64,000 nt of DNA, taken from Wukongibacter sp050859025. Lineage in GTDB: Bacteria; Bacillota; Clostridia; Peptostreptococcales; Caminicellaceae. Of this stretch, positions 26,276-35,332 are shown in pieces. Under the pieces are notes generated by a model. That model searched no databases. It was not told where the DNA came from and saw nothing but the letters and a program-made list of their open reading frames with translations. The DNA is taken from contig NZ_CP138200.1 in the NCBI RefSeq assembly GCF_050859025.1, forward strand, positions 1,674,001 to 1,738,000, read 5' to 3'. The position numbers were made by a program, and so were the translations under genes. Each line of letters starts with the position of its first letter. Position 1 is the stretch's first letter.

Positions 26276-26307
26276 AGGGGGTGTCTTTTCTGAGACACCT
26301 CCTCTTT
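26276..26307 (+). terminator. Terminator behind the small-protein pair
   Basis: AGGGGGTGTCT pairs with AGACACCTCCT over 11 bp with one G-U wobble, then CTCTTT. It lies between the paralogous pair and the insertion sequence. Confidence 0.75.
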
Positions 26308-26330
26308 AAAAACCTACCATAAAAAATTAG

Positions 26331-27761
26331 GGGAATGTATAAAGTTTTGTGTAAATGGTCAATAATTCCAATAACAAGGAATAAAAAGGAGATGACTATT
26401 TATGCAAAACTTTAGTAATTTAACGATAAAAGAATTAGCAGAGAACTGTCAAACAGTAGATGAAGTACAAGAAGCTATCAAGATAATATTTAGAGAAACT
26501 ATTCAACAAGCTTTAGAAGCAGAGCTTGAACATCATTTGGGTTATGGTAAGAATGACCCTAATGGGAATAATTCTGGTAACAGTAGAAATGGATATAGCA
26601 AGAAAGTTATTCAAACAAATTTCGGTAAAACTGATTTAAAAGTTCCAAGAGATAGAAATGGAGAATTTGAACCTAAGATTATTGAAAAATATGAAAGAAC
26701 AACTAATCGGATTGAAGATCAAATAATAGCAATGTATGCCAAAGGAATATCTACTAGAGATATTGAAGACCATATGAAAGATATTTATGGAATAGATGTA
26801 TCACCAACTATGGTAAGTAAAATAACCGATAAAATAATTCCTCAGATTCAAGAGTGGCAATCTAGGCCCCTAGAAAGAGTTTATCCAATAGTTTTTCTAG
26901 ATGCTATTCATTTTAAAGTAAGAAAGGAAAATAGAGTAGTTAACAAAGCAGCTTATACTGTTCTTGGTATAAATATGGAAGGGAAAAAAGATATTTTAGG
27001 AATATGGGTAGGAGAAAGCGAAAGCGCCTCCTTCTGGCTAGGGGTATGTAATGACCTTAAAAATAGGGGTGTAGAAGATATATTAATAGCTTGTAAAGAT
27101 GGCTTATCAGGTTTTTCAGAAGCTATTAACAGTGCTTTTCCAAAGGCGGAAATTCAGCTTTGTGTAATTCATGAAATCAGAAATAACATTAAGTATGTAC
27201 CTCATAAGTACAGAAAAACTGTTATGAAGGACCTTAAGAAGATATACCAAGCTTTAACGATAGAAGAGGCGGAGCTTAAGTTTGAAGAGTTTAAAACTGC
27301 TTGGGGAGAGAAATATCCTTTAATTATTAAATCATGGGAGAATAAATGGGATGAACTTACGGCATACTTTAAATATCCCTATGATATGCGAAAACTAATA
27401 TATACCACAAATATAGTAGAAGGATACCATAGGCAGCTTAGAAAGGTTACTAAGAATAAAACTACATATCCTACGGATGAAGCTTTGGTTAAAATAATTT
27501 ATCTAGCTACAATGAACATTCAGAAAAAATGGTCTAAGCCTATTAGACAATGGAACGAATGCATATCTCAGGTTGGAATATATTTTAGTGAAAGATTAAA
27601 GGAAGAATTATCTATATAAGCTATAAGATGCAAAAAAGTATAGGGGTAACTTTCCAGTCACCCCTTCTGCCCTTTGGGCTATTTATACATTTTAAATTAA
27701 TAATTATTCACATGTGAATTTTTAATAAATCATCCATTTACACAAAATAATTTATATTCTC
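26331..27761 (+). mobile_element. Intact IS256-family insertion sequence, 1431 bp
   Basis: The ends are 28-bp inverted repeats: left 26331-26358 and the right end 27734-27761, 22 of 28 positions matching, with an identical inner part TTTTGTGTAAATGG. Exactly outside them is an 8-bp direct repeat AAAATTAG (26323-26330 and 27762-27769), the target duplication size typical of IS256. One transposase gene fills the element. The intact gene and perfect target repeat point to a recent, probably active insertion. It landed in an intergenic gap between a terminator and the convergent ABC-class ATPase gene. Confidence 0.93.
26402..27619 (+). CDS. IS256-family transposase
   Basis: The 405-residue protein matches the IS256/Mutator transposases in length and motifs. 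The catalytic acidic residues are visible in VFLDAIHFK (first Asp), ACKDGLSGF (second Asp) and TTNIVEGYHRQL (Glu). C-x-H motif CVIHEIRNN is also typical of the family. The frame is unbroken and has AAAGGAGATG before the ATG, so the enzyme should be functional. It is the only gene of the element. Confidence 0.96.
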   Translation: MQNFSNLTIKELAENCQTVDEVQEAIKIIFRETIQQALEAELEHHLGYGKNDPNGNNSGNSRNGYSKKVIQTNFGKTDLKVPRDRNGEFEPKIIEKYERTTNRIEDQIIAMYAKGISTRDIEDHMKDIYGIDVSPTMVSKITDKIIPQIQEWQSRPLERVYPIVFLDAIHFKVRKENRVVNKAAYTVLGINMEGKKDILGIWVGESESASFWLGVCNDLKNRGVEDILIACKDGLSGFSEAINSAFPKAEIQLCVIHEIRNNIKYVPHKYRKTVMKDLKKIYQALTIEEAELKFEEFKTAWGEKYPLIIKSWENKWDELTAYFKYPYDMRKLIYTTNIVEGYHRQLRKVTKNKTTYPTDEALVKIIYLATMNIQKKWSKPIRQWNECISQVGIYFSERLKEELSI

Positions 27762-27785
27762 AAAATTAGGCTTCTTACTGCCTAT

Positions 27786-29492
27786 TTACCTTATATTTAG
27801 TAATCTAAATCTATTTAAAGCGGCGATAATTTCGTGCTTTCTAGGTAATGCCAAATTACCTGGATGACCTGAAAATGTTGAAAGAGTGTCTAGACCTTTA
27901 ACTTCTATAATTTCATAAACTTTATTGATTATTTGGGAAATAGGTAGATCATTGCTATTAAAATTTCTAGCTATGTATTCTAATATTACAGCAATACAAT
28001 TTGTTTGACTACTGTCTACCAGTTGTTCTAAATACTTTAAATCAATTCCAGTTTTATTGTAAACAATTGTATCAATACCCTTTGCTTTAATTTTAATACC
28101 TTTGCGGCTCTTTGGAAAGCTGGATTTTAAGAGAATTCTTTGGGTTTTGTCATTAAAAGCCACAATGGATTTATGGCTATTGTTATAATTCATATCTTTG
28201 ACGATTTCCTTGGCTCTATTGGTAACATCATATGGCATATATTCATCCATCATTATGACATTGTCAGCTACATCGAAGTAATCACCAGAACTACCTGCCA
28301 CCATAATCGTTGACACTCCTAAATTTTCGTATAAATATCTTACCCTATCAATAAAGGGGGTTATGGGTTCTTTATTCTTCTCAACGAGTTTCTGCATTTT
28401 TCTATCTCTTATCATGAAGTTTGTTGCACAGGTATCCTCATCTATTAATAAAAGATTAGTACCGATTTCAAGGGATTCCATTATATTCGCAGCTTGAGAT
28501 GTACTACCGCTTGCATTTTCCGTCGAAAATCTTTTGGTATCTTGACCATTTGGAAGATTATTTATGAAGGGAGATATATCTACCCTTTCAATTCGTCGAC
28601 CATCCTCAGCCCTTATTTTAACGGCATTCTCGGTGGTAATTATAAGTTCCCTGCCATCGCATTCTATGTGATTATATACACTTCTCTCAAGGGCTCTAAG
28701 CAGTGTGGATTTTCCATGATAGCCGCCGCCAACGATTAAGGTAATTCCTTCTGGGATACCCATTCCTGTAATTTCACCTCTATAAGGTAGATCAAATATG
28801 GTTTCGAGACTTTTAGGGCTTTTAAATGGGATAGCATTATCCTTTAAAGGTTTATCTGATATACCGCTTTCCCTTGGCAGTATAGCATCATTTACAATAA
28901 AAGCAGCCAATCCCTTTTCCTTTAGTTTAGTTCTCAAAAAATGCTGATCTTCAGACAAATTGATACAATCTTTTAAGGCTTGTGTATTGATATTTTTATA
29001 GTAGAGAGCTTTGTCAATAATCTGGGGAAGGGCATTAAAAAATATTTTTATAGCCTCTTTGCCTAGAATTCTTCTTCCAGAAGCGGGAAGACCTACTTCG
29101 AATCTAGCTTCTACACACCTTTTATTTATTACTATAGAGGTTCTAAGCAATATTTCTTGACCAGGACGATCAATAGTTAGTAGTCCGCTCTTGCCAGAGC
29201 CCTGTACCTTATCATAGTATTTAAATATATTTTTTGAAAATAACCTAGTAAGAAAGTCGCATACAGCAATATTTTTATGGGGCTTGTCAAATAAATCAGC
29301 GGGAAACCTTGCAATATCTTGAGATACTATAATCCTTGCCTTAGAGGGGGAGGCGAAGGGGTCTCCCTGAACTGAATCAATAGACAAAGTATAATTTTTA
29401 AAAGCATACTTTCCTTTTATATCCTTGTAGGCTTTATAACCTCTGCCGTCGATTTGTAAAAGTAAACTATGTAAATCCTTTTCTGTTTTCAA
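27786..29492 (-). CDS. Predicted ATPase of the ABC class (PF09818 type)
   Basis: This 568-residue protein matches the stand-alone ABC-class ATPase family PF09818, known structurally from trypanosome MRB1590, an RNA-editing factor. It has a helical N-terminal part with GSGKSGLL-like and RPGQEIL segments, then Walker A GGGYHGKSTLLRALE (about residue 255; G-x-x-H-GKST instead of the common GKST loop), the ASGSTSQAANIMESLE signature region and Walker B LLLIDEDTCATNFM. No membrane partner is encoded nearby, so it is not a transporter; nucleic-acid binding is the family guess. The bacterial role is unknown. GGAGGAG precedes its start. Its 3' end lies 25 bases beyond the insertion sequence. Confidence 0.88.
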   Translation of the reverse strand: MKTEKDLHSLLLQIDGRGYKAYKDIKGKYAFKNYTLSIDSVQGDPFASPSKARIIVSQDIARFPADLFDKPHKNIAVCDFLTRLFSKNIFKYYDKVQGSGKSGLLTIDRPGQEILLRTSIVINKRCVEARFEVGLPASGRRILGKEAIKIFFNALPQIIDKALYYKNINTQALKDCINLSEDQHFLRTKLKEKGLAAFIVNDAILPRESGISDKPLKDNAIPFKSPKSLETIFDLPYRGEITGMGIPEGITLIVGGGYHGKSTLLRALERSVYNHIECDGRELIITTENAVKIRAEDGRRIERVDISPFINNLPNGQDTKRFSTENASGSTSQAANIMESLEIGTNLLLIDEDTCATNFMIRDRKMQKLVEKNKEPITPFIDRVRYLYENLGVSTIMVAGSSGDYFDVADNVIMMDEYMPYDVTNRAKEIVKDMNYNNSHKSIVAFNDKTQRILLKSSFPKSRKGIKIKAKGIDTIVYNKTGIDLKYLEQLVDSSQTNCIAVILEYIARNFNSNDLPISQIINKVYEIIEVKGLDTLSTFSGHPGNLALPRKHEIIAALNRFRLLNIR

Positions 29493-29704
29493 TGTTAAAA
29501 ACTCCTCCTAATTTAAAAGTTCTTTTGTATTAATACAAATAAGGGCGGACGTACAATTGTATTTCCCATTTTGTTACTATAAAATCACCAATAAAGGTGT
29601 AGGGGCGCTTTTATTTATTATACATATTTCTTTACAAAAAAGTAAAGCCCCCCATATGAATATAGGGAGACCAAAAATCTTAGATAAACAATATGTATTT
29701 ACAG

Positions 29705-30946
29705 CTATCCAACAATTACATCGTGAACCTCTCTACCCTCTTTAAACTGAATTTCACCAGGAGTTATACATCCATCAATTGGACATATATTCATACATAA
29801 ATGGCAACCAACACAGTTGTCATTTATTTCTGGACGACGATCGTCATTATTCCAATCGATTGCTTGATGGGCCCCATCGTAACAGGAAATATAACATCTT
29901 CCGCAGCCAACGCATTTATTGTAATCAATATTTGGAATAATTTTGAAATCACGATCTAGCTCTTCGGCAGGAATGATATTTCCAAGTGCAATACCAACCA
30001 TTTCATCTAATGAATTAAATCCTTTCTCTTCCATGAAATGTGATAAACCACTAATCATATCTTCAACTATTCTGTAGCCATATTGCATTATGGCAGTAGT
30101 AACTTGAAGATTCCTTGCTCCAAGCATTATAAACTCTGCTGCATCTTCCCAGTTTTCTATACCGCCCATACCACTAAGAGGTACGTTAGATAATTTAGGA
30201 TGCTGAGCCATTTGAGCTATGAAGCGTAGTGCAATTGGCTTTACGGCCTTTCCAGAATAACCAGATATAGAAGATTTTCCGTTAACAACAGGCATTGCTG
30301 TAAGATGATCAAAGTTAACCCTAGTAATGGCCTTAATAGTGTTTATAGCTGAAATACTTGTAGCTCCACCTTCGATAGCAGCTATAGCTGGAATTTCCAT
30401 ATTTCCTATGTTAGGAGTCATTTTAGCTATGACAGGAAGATGAGTTACGCTGCTAACTGCTTTACTGTACTTTTTAACAAGCTCAGGATTTTGACCAACG
30501 TCTGAGCCCATAGCATGAGATGTCATCTGTGGACATGAGAAGTTACATTCAATAATATCTGCCCCAGCTTCAGTAACAAGTTTAGAAAGCTTCTTCCATT
30601 CTTCTTCATTTTCTCCCATGATAGAAGCTATAATAACCTTATTAGGATAGTCTTTCTTTAACTTAGCCATCATCTCTAAGTTCTTTTCTAATGGTTTGTC
30701 AGAGATTTGCTCCATGTTTTTGAACCCTAAGAAAGGAGTATTTTCTTTACGTGTATTATCAAATCTTGGAGAACATTCGTCGGCAATGAATACACCGATT
30801 GTTTTGTATACTATTCCACCCCAACCAGCTTCTAAGGCTTTAGCACACATATCATAATTACTTCCTACAGGTGAAGAAGATAGGAAGAATGGATTTTCAC
30901 ATTTAACACCACAAAACTCTATAGATAAGTCCTTATGTTTTGCCAT
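29705..30946 (-). CDS. preA: Dihydropyrimidine dehydrogenase subunit PreA
   Basis: PreA is the FMN and iron-sulfur subunit that reduces uracil or thymine to the dihydro form, using electrons passed on by PreT. The 413 residues show the dihydroorotate-dehydrogenase-like barrel (FFLSSSPVGSNYDM, IECNFSCPQMT, AKMTPNIGNM, GGIENWEDAAEFIMLGA). A C-terminal pair of [4Fe-4S] motifs follows: CVGCGRCYISCYDG and CVGCHLCMNICPIDG. It starts one base after preT ends, so both are co-transcribed and translated in fixed ratio. They diverge from the transporter gene of the same pathway. Confidence 0.93.
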   Translation of the reverse strand: MAKHKDLSIEFCGVKCENPFFLSSSPVGSNYDMCAKALEAGWGGIVYKTIGVFIADECSPRFDNTRKENTPFLGFKNMEQISDKPLEKNLEMMAKLKKDYPNKVIIASIMGENEEEWKKLSKLVTEAGADIIECNFSCPQMTSHAMGSDVGQNPELVKKYSKAVSSVTHLPVIAKMTPNIGNMEIPAIAAIEGGATSISAINTIKAITRVNFDHLTAMPVVNGKSSISGYSGKAVKPIALRFIAQMAQHPKLSNVPLSGMGGIENWEDAAEFIMLGARNLQVTTAIMQYGYRIVEDMISGLSHFMEEKGFNSLDEMVGIALGNIIPAEELDRDFKIIPNIDYNKCVGCGRCYISCYDGAHQAIDWNNDDRRPEINDNCVGCHLCMNICPIDGCITPGEIQFKEGREVHDVIVG

Positions 30947-30947
30947 A

Positions 30948-32276
30948 TTACTTCACCCCTTCCTTTTCAGCAGCTATTTCAGTATCAGCTGTACTAGCTT
31001 CTCTCAATGATGTGAGATATTTATCAATACTTTCAGCAGCCAATTTACCGGCAGCAACAGCTTCTACAACGGTCTTTCCACCGTTTACAATATCACCAGC
31101 TGAGAAAACACCTTTAGCATTAGTCTCACAGGTTTCTTCATTAGCTAAAACAAGATTCTTACCGTCAAGAGAAACTGCTATATCAACAATAGGCTTTGGA
31201 TCTTCTGCTACTTGTCCTATAGCAAAAATAACTTTATCAGCCTTAAGCTCTAAAATAGAATCGTCTCTAAATCCAGTAGCTCTAAATCTAGAAACTTTTC
31301 CGTCCTTTCCAACTATTTCTTCTGGCTTAAATCCATAGAAGAAGTTTACGCCAAGCTCATTAACATATCTTACCTCATCTTTATTTGCAGGCATTTCTTC
31401 ATAGGTACGTCTATATACAATAGTTACTTTGTCAGCTCCCAATGATCTTGCGGTAGTTGCACAATCCATTGCAACGTCTCCACCACCGATAACTATAACA
31501 TTATTTCCAACATCTAAATTGCCTTCAGTCGGTTTTGCTGTTCCTAAGAAATCTACAGCATTAGTTACTCCATCTAAATTAAAGCCAGGTATATCTAGCA
31601 TTTTAGAATATTGCATACCAATAGCCAACATAAATGCAGCATAGCCTTTAGATTTTAGCTCGTCTAGTGTAATATCTTTACCAACCTTACAATTAAGCTC
31701 AAATTGCACTCCAAGATCTTTAACGTATTGAATCTCTTGATCAACTACATCTTGAGGTAAGCGAGCAGGAACGATTCCGTAGGTCAAAACCCCGCCAGGG
31801 GCTGGTTTTTCTTCGAAAACTGTTACAGAGTAGCCCTCTAGAGCCAGCTTTGCAGCTGTAGCTAATCCAGCAGGACCTGACCCTATGATAGCAACCTTTT
31901 CCTTAGTAGCCTCAGGAGCTTCTAACACCTTCATGGCAATGGACCTTTCAAAGTCGGTTGCAAATCTTTGAAGTCTACCTATTTGAATAGGTTTATCGAT
32001 TCCACATCTACTACAAGCTTCTTCGCAAAGTCTATCATATGGACAGACTCTTGCACATACTCCACCTAAAATATTAGCTTCTCTGATGGTTTCTACAGCA
32101 CCCTTAACATTTTTGAAGCGTAATGAACGGATAAATTTTCCTGGGTCTGTTCCAGCTGGACATCCTTGGCTGCATGGAGCGTCATGGCATAATAAACACC
32201 TTGAAGCTTCCTCCATAGCTAACAGTGGAGTAAAAGGCTCAACTGCTTCAGTTAAATATCTTTTTTTATCGTCCAA
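30948..32276 (-). CDS. preT: Dihydropyrimidine dehydrogenase subunit PreT
   Basis: PreT is the NAD(P)H-oxidising FAD subunit, related to the small subunit of glutamate synthase (GltD). Residues 25-100 hold cysteine clusters for two [4Fe-4S] centres (CLLCHDAPCSQGCPAG, CARVCPYDRLCEEAC). An FAD site is at about 128 (VAIIGSGPAGLATAAKL) and an NAD(P)H site at about 258 (VIVIGGGDVAMDCA). The length of 442 is normal. Its closest promoter is a minus-strand -24/-12 element about 200 bp upstream, so it is probably sigma-54-dependent like the rest of the pyrimidine island. Confidence 0.92.
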   Translation of the reverse strand: MDDKKRYLTEAVEPFTPLLAMEEASRCLLCHDAPCSQGCPAGTDPGKFIRSLRFKNVKGAVETIREANILGGVCARVCPYDRLCEEACSRCGIDKPIQIGRLQRFATDFERSIAMKVLEAPEATKEKVAIIGSGPAGLATAAKLALEGYSVTVFEEKPAPGGVLTYGIVPARLPQDVVDQEIQYVKDLGVQFELNCKVGKDITLDELKSKGYAAFMLAIGMQYSKMLDIPGFNLDGVTNAVDFLGTAKPTEGNLDVGNNVIVIGGGDVAMDCATTARSLGADKVTIVYRRTYEEMPANKDEVRYVNELGVNFFYGFKPEEIVGKDGKVSRFRATGFRDDSILELKADKVIFAIGQVAEDPKPIVDIAVSLDGKNLVLANEETCETNAKGVFSAGDIVNGGKTVVEAVAAGKLAAESIDKYLTSLREASTADTEIAAEKEGVK

Positions 32277-32477
32277 AATTCATTCCTCCCCTTTTCTTTT
32301 TGAGCTATGCAAATTACATAGTTTATCATATTGTATTTAATGATTAAGATAGAAGACTGCTAAAATCCTTCCTGTAGCATCTGATATTAAAGAAACCTAA
32401 TAATGTATAAGCCAAAACAAATTATGTAATCTGCCGATATTAAGTTTAATTTTTCCTATGAATACAATAATATTAAC

Positions 32478-32495
32478 TCGCAAATAATGTGCCAA
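32478..32495 (-). promoter_or_regulatory. Sigma-54 (-24/-12) promoter of preTA
   Basis: Read on the minus strand, TGGCACATTATTTGCGA has the invariant GG, ten bases, then GC, and matches the TGGCAC-N5-TTGCW consensus almost perfectly. It lies about 200 bases before the preT start codon. The surrounding gap 32277-33671 otherwise contains a palindromic repeat, a second -24/-12 promoter and no convincing gene. Confidence 0.75.
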
Positions 32496-32702
32496 AAGAT
32501 AAAGGTGTGGAAAAAAAGAATTGATAATATTGATGACTTTAGAAATATGACAAGTTTCTTCTTTAATTATATATAAAAGAATACTTAGTTTGGGTTTTTG
32601 GTTAAAAATTTTAAAAGATACATGAAAATTTCAATTTTAAGCCTTTATGAAGCATTAAGGGATGAATGTAAGGAGTCAGTAAAATTTGATAAGTATATTA
32701 TC

Positions 32703-32806
32703 TATAGAGAGTTCCAAGTAAATCTTAATTTATACATATCAAAATATCCGATGCTTCTTGGGATTTTTGATGTGTATAAATTAAAGTTTTGACTGGAATC
32801 TCTATA
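32703..32806 (-). repeat. MITE-like palindromic repeat, copy C
   Basis: A 104-bp copy in reverse orientation to copy A at 8830-8933 and almost identical to it; only a handful of bases differ. It sits between the two divergent sigma-54 promoters of the pyrimidine island. Confidence 0.85.
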
Positions 32807-33298
32807 TGTAAGATATCTTAATAGAGAATATATAAATATAGAAAATATATAGGAGATTAAGATTTTACGACATAATGAGAAATAGAGAAACTCTAATAGA
32901 TAGAATGATACAATATTGAATCAAAAAGAATTTATTATATAAAAAATAATCAAAATAGGGAAATATAACAATTAAGATAATTTTCTAAAAATTTTAAAAA
33001 GATCTAAAATTCAAATATAGGACATGTATGATACAAAAAAGAATCAAGATAAAATCTTTGAAAAATCAAAGTATTGGAGCTTTATTGTTAGTGAAAAATG
33101 ATATTTCGACAAAAAAGACGATACAAAATCAAATCACTAAATGAAGTGAAATGGGTGAAAATATAAAGAAGTATACGAATATTGCCCCAAAAACATTGCA
33201 TAATAACGAAAATTTAGAATTTACTAAAAATTTTCACTGTTTTTTCTTGGATACATTATTGCCATAAATTATATATTTCTAAAAAAAAGTAAAGGTTG

Positions 33299-33315
33299 TG
33301 GCATGAAAATTGCGA
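33299..33315 (+). promoter_or_regulatory. Sigma-54 (-24/-12) promoter of the NCS1 transporter
   Basis: TGGCATGAAAATTGCGA has GG at 33300, ten bases, then GC at 33312. The transporter start codon is about 360 bases downstream, an unusually long leader that carries an inverted repeat at 33541-33595. Confidence 0.7.
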
Positions 33316-33540
33316 TAATTTAGCTTGGAGGGGTTTTGATTTGAGGTGAAATAAAAAACTGTTTAAAAATCCTTTATTATATGCTTTAGGAGATCAAGCC
33401 CTATTTCGAGAGTATTACTTAAGATTAGTAGGGGAGGTGAACAAACTAATAGACTGTCCTTTCTTTAAAATGCATAGAAAATTGTAAAGCTTTTGAAGTT
33501 TAGTATAACTTTATAATTTTTGTTATGTGTGTAGGCAAAG

Positions 33541-33595
33541 TCTACTTTGAGAATTTTTATAACAGATTTTGTTTTAAGTCATTTTACAAAGTAGA
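33541..33595 (+). other. Inverted repeat in the transporter leader
   Basis: TCTACTTTG (33541-33549) is mirrored by CAAAGTAGA (33587-33595) across a 37-base loop in the untranslated leader. It could form a regulatory stem, but I know no riboswitch of this shape. Confidence 0.3.
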
Positions 33596-33671
33596 AGCAG
33601 GCCAAAGGAAGGGACTAAGTGTTCTTGAGGTTTTATATTATTTATAAGTTATTAAATGGAGGTGCTTATTA

Positions 33672-35183
33672 GTGGCTGGTAAACTCATGACCCAAAGAGA
33701 AGTGAATGGACTTTATGAGCTGACAGAAAATGCACAGAAAAATTTAGAGGAAAGTCAATATTACAATGAAGACCTAGCTCCAACAAAGTTGAATGAAAGA
33801 ACTTGGACAACCTACAATATTGCGGCTTTATGGGTAGGGATGTCAGTATGTATACCAACATATATGATGGCATCAGGTCTTATGGCTGCAGGTCTTTCAT
33901 GGTGGCAAGCAATATTAAATATATGCTTAGGAAACCTAATAGTATTAATTCCTATGCAGTTGAATTCCCATGCAGGTACCAAGTATGGTATACCATATCC
34001 TGTTTTCGCAAGACTAGCATTTGGTATAAAAGGTTCCCATATTGCTTCTATTGCAAGAGCAGTTATTGCAGCAGGTTGGTTTGGTATCCAATGTTGGATA
34101 GGTGGAGGAGCACTTAATGGAGTTATATCTGTTATTAGTCCAGCATGGGGAGCATGGTCAGGCGGTATTTGGGTATCATTTTTTGTTTTCTGGGCACTAA
34201 ATGTATGGATTGCCTATAAAGGTGAAGAAGCAATTAAGTTTATGGAATCCTGGGGAGCGCCTATATTGGGTATTTTGTCATTTGGATTGATGGCTTGGGC
34301 TCTTATGAGTGTTAAAGCGTCAGGTAAAGGTGTTGTGGACATATTAAATATGCCTGCAACCTATGAGGCCGGTAGATTTTGGCCTATATTCTTAGGTGGA
34401 CTAACAGCCAATATTGCTTTCTGGTCAACACTTGCTTTAAATATTCCTGATTTTAGTAGATATGCTAAGAGTCAGAAGGATCAGTTTAGAGGACAACTTC
34501 TTGGTTTACCTACTACAATGGCTGCTTTTTCTTTTGTAGGGGTTTTTGTAACGGGTGCTACAGGAGTAATTTTCGGTGAGTTTTTATGGGATCCAGTTGC
34601 AGTTATTGCAAAGATAGGAAGTCCTTTTGCAGCTACACTTGGGGCAGTTGGTATTGCTGTAGCTACCTTAACAACAAATATCGCAGCTAATGTTGTTGCC
34701 CCAGCTAATGGTATTTCTAACTTAAATCCAAGGAAAATATCATATAGAATGGGTGCAATAATCACGGGTATTGCTGGTGTAGCTATAATGCCGTGGAAGC
34801 TTCTCTCTAGTGCTGGGGCTTATATCTTCGGATGGTTAGGAACCTATGGTATTTTTATGGGACCTCTTGCAGGTATATATATAGCTGACTACTATATTTA
34901 TCGTAATAAAGTAATTGATTTAGAAGGCTTATTTAATGGTGAAGAAAGTCGTTATTGGTACGGCAATGGTTTTAATATACAAGCAATTTATGCTTGGATA
35001 CTAGCGATTACCCTACCTATATTGGGAAAATTAATTCCTTCAATGAGCTTTTTTGCAGAAAACGGATGGATTATTGGCTTTTTAATCGCATTAATCGCAT
35101 ATCCAGCCATGATGAAGAAGGATTCATCTTCGTTAGTTGATGAAAATGAAGAAAAAACTATGACTGAAAAAGTTAATGCATAA
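33672..35183 (+). CDS. NCS1-family nucleobase:cation symporter
   Basis: The 503-residue protein has about twelve membrane helices and NCS1 features: NEDLAPTKLNERTWTTYNIAALWVG at the start, then GTKYGIPYPVFARLAFGIKGS and a GWFGIQCWIGG stretch. NCS1 carriers bring in uracil, cytosine, allantoin or hydantoins with Na+ or H+. Given the neighbours, uracil, thymine or dihydropyrimidine is the likely cargo. It starts at GTG 33672 after GGAGGTG. Transcription should come from the -24/-12 promoter at 33299, divergent to preTA. A terminator behind it separates it partly from the hydantoinase gene. Confidence 0.9.
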   Translation: MAGKLMTQREVNGLYELTENAQKNLEESQYYNEDLAPTKLNERTWTTYNIAALWVGMSVCIPTYMMASGLMAAGLSWWQAILNICLGNLIVLIPMQLNSHAGTKYGIPYPVFARLAFGIKGSHIASIARAVIAAGWFGIQCWIGGGALNGVISVISPAWGAWSGGIWVSFFVFWALNVWIAYKGEEAIKFMESWGAPILGILSFGLMAWALMSVKASGKGVVDILNMPATYEAGRFWPIFLGGLTANIAFWSTLALNIPDFSRYAKSQKDQFRGQLLGLPTTMAAFSFVGVFVTGATGVIFGEFLWDPVAVIAKIGSPFAATLGAVGIAVATLTTNIAANVVAPANGISNLNPRKISYRMGAIITGIAGVAIMPWKLLSSAGAYIFGWLGTYGIFMGPLAGIYIADYYIYRNKVIDLEGLFNGEESRYWYGNGFNIQAIYAWILAITLPILGKLIPSMSFFAENGWIIGFLIALIAYPAMMKKDSSSLVDENEEKTMTEKVNA

Positions 35184-35205
35184 AAGTAAAGATTTATAGA
35201 GAATA

Positions 35206-35236
35206 GAAAAAGAGTTGGTTAGTCTGACTCTTTTTC
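35206..35236 (+). terminator. Terminator behind the transporter
   Basis: AAAAAGAGT pairs with ACTCTTTTT across an 11-base loop, followed by CTTTAG. The downstream gene has its own -24/-12 element. Confidence 0.75.
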
Positions 35237-35264
35237 TTTAGTAATATGGGATTATTGGGAATGT

Positions 35265-35281
35265 TGGTATAAAAGTTGCGA
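35265..35281 (+). promoter_or_regulatory. Probable sigma-54 promoter of dihydropyrimidinase
   Basis: TTGGTATAAAAGTTGCGA has GG at 35266, ten bases, then GC at 35278. The -24 half is weaker than in the other copies (TTGGTA instead of TGGCAC), but the -12 half TTGCGA is the same, and it stands about 50 bases before the start codon. Confidence 0.55.
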
Positions 35282-35332
35282 GTAAATATATATATTGGAC
35301 AAATTTTCTAATATTTTAAGGAGGGTGTTTTG

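Noticed and set aside
32598..32792. A 64-codon open frame in the gap between preT and the transporter
   Set aside because: No ribosome binding site, and its second half lies inside the palindromic repeat copy C, so coding is accidental.
33299..33671. Possible purine or other riboswitch in the long transporter leader
   Set aside because: Apart from one 9-bp inverted repeat I see none of the conserved core elements of known riboswitches.
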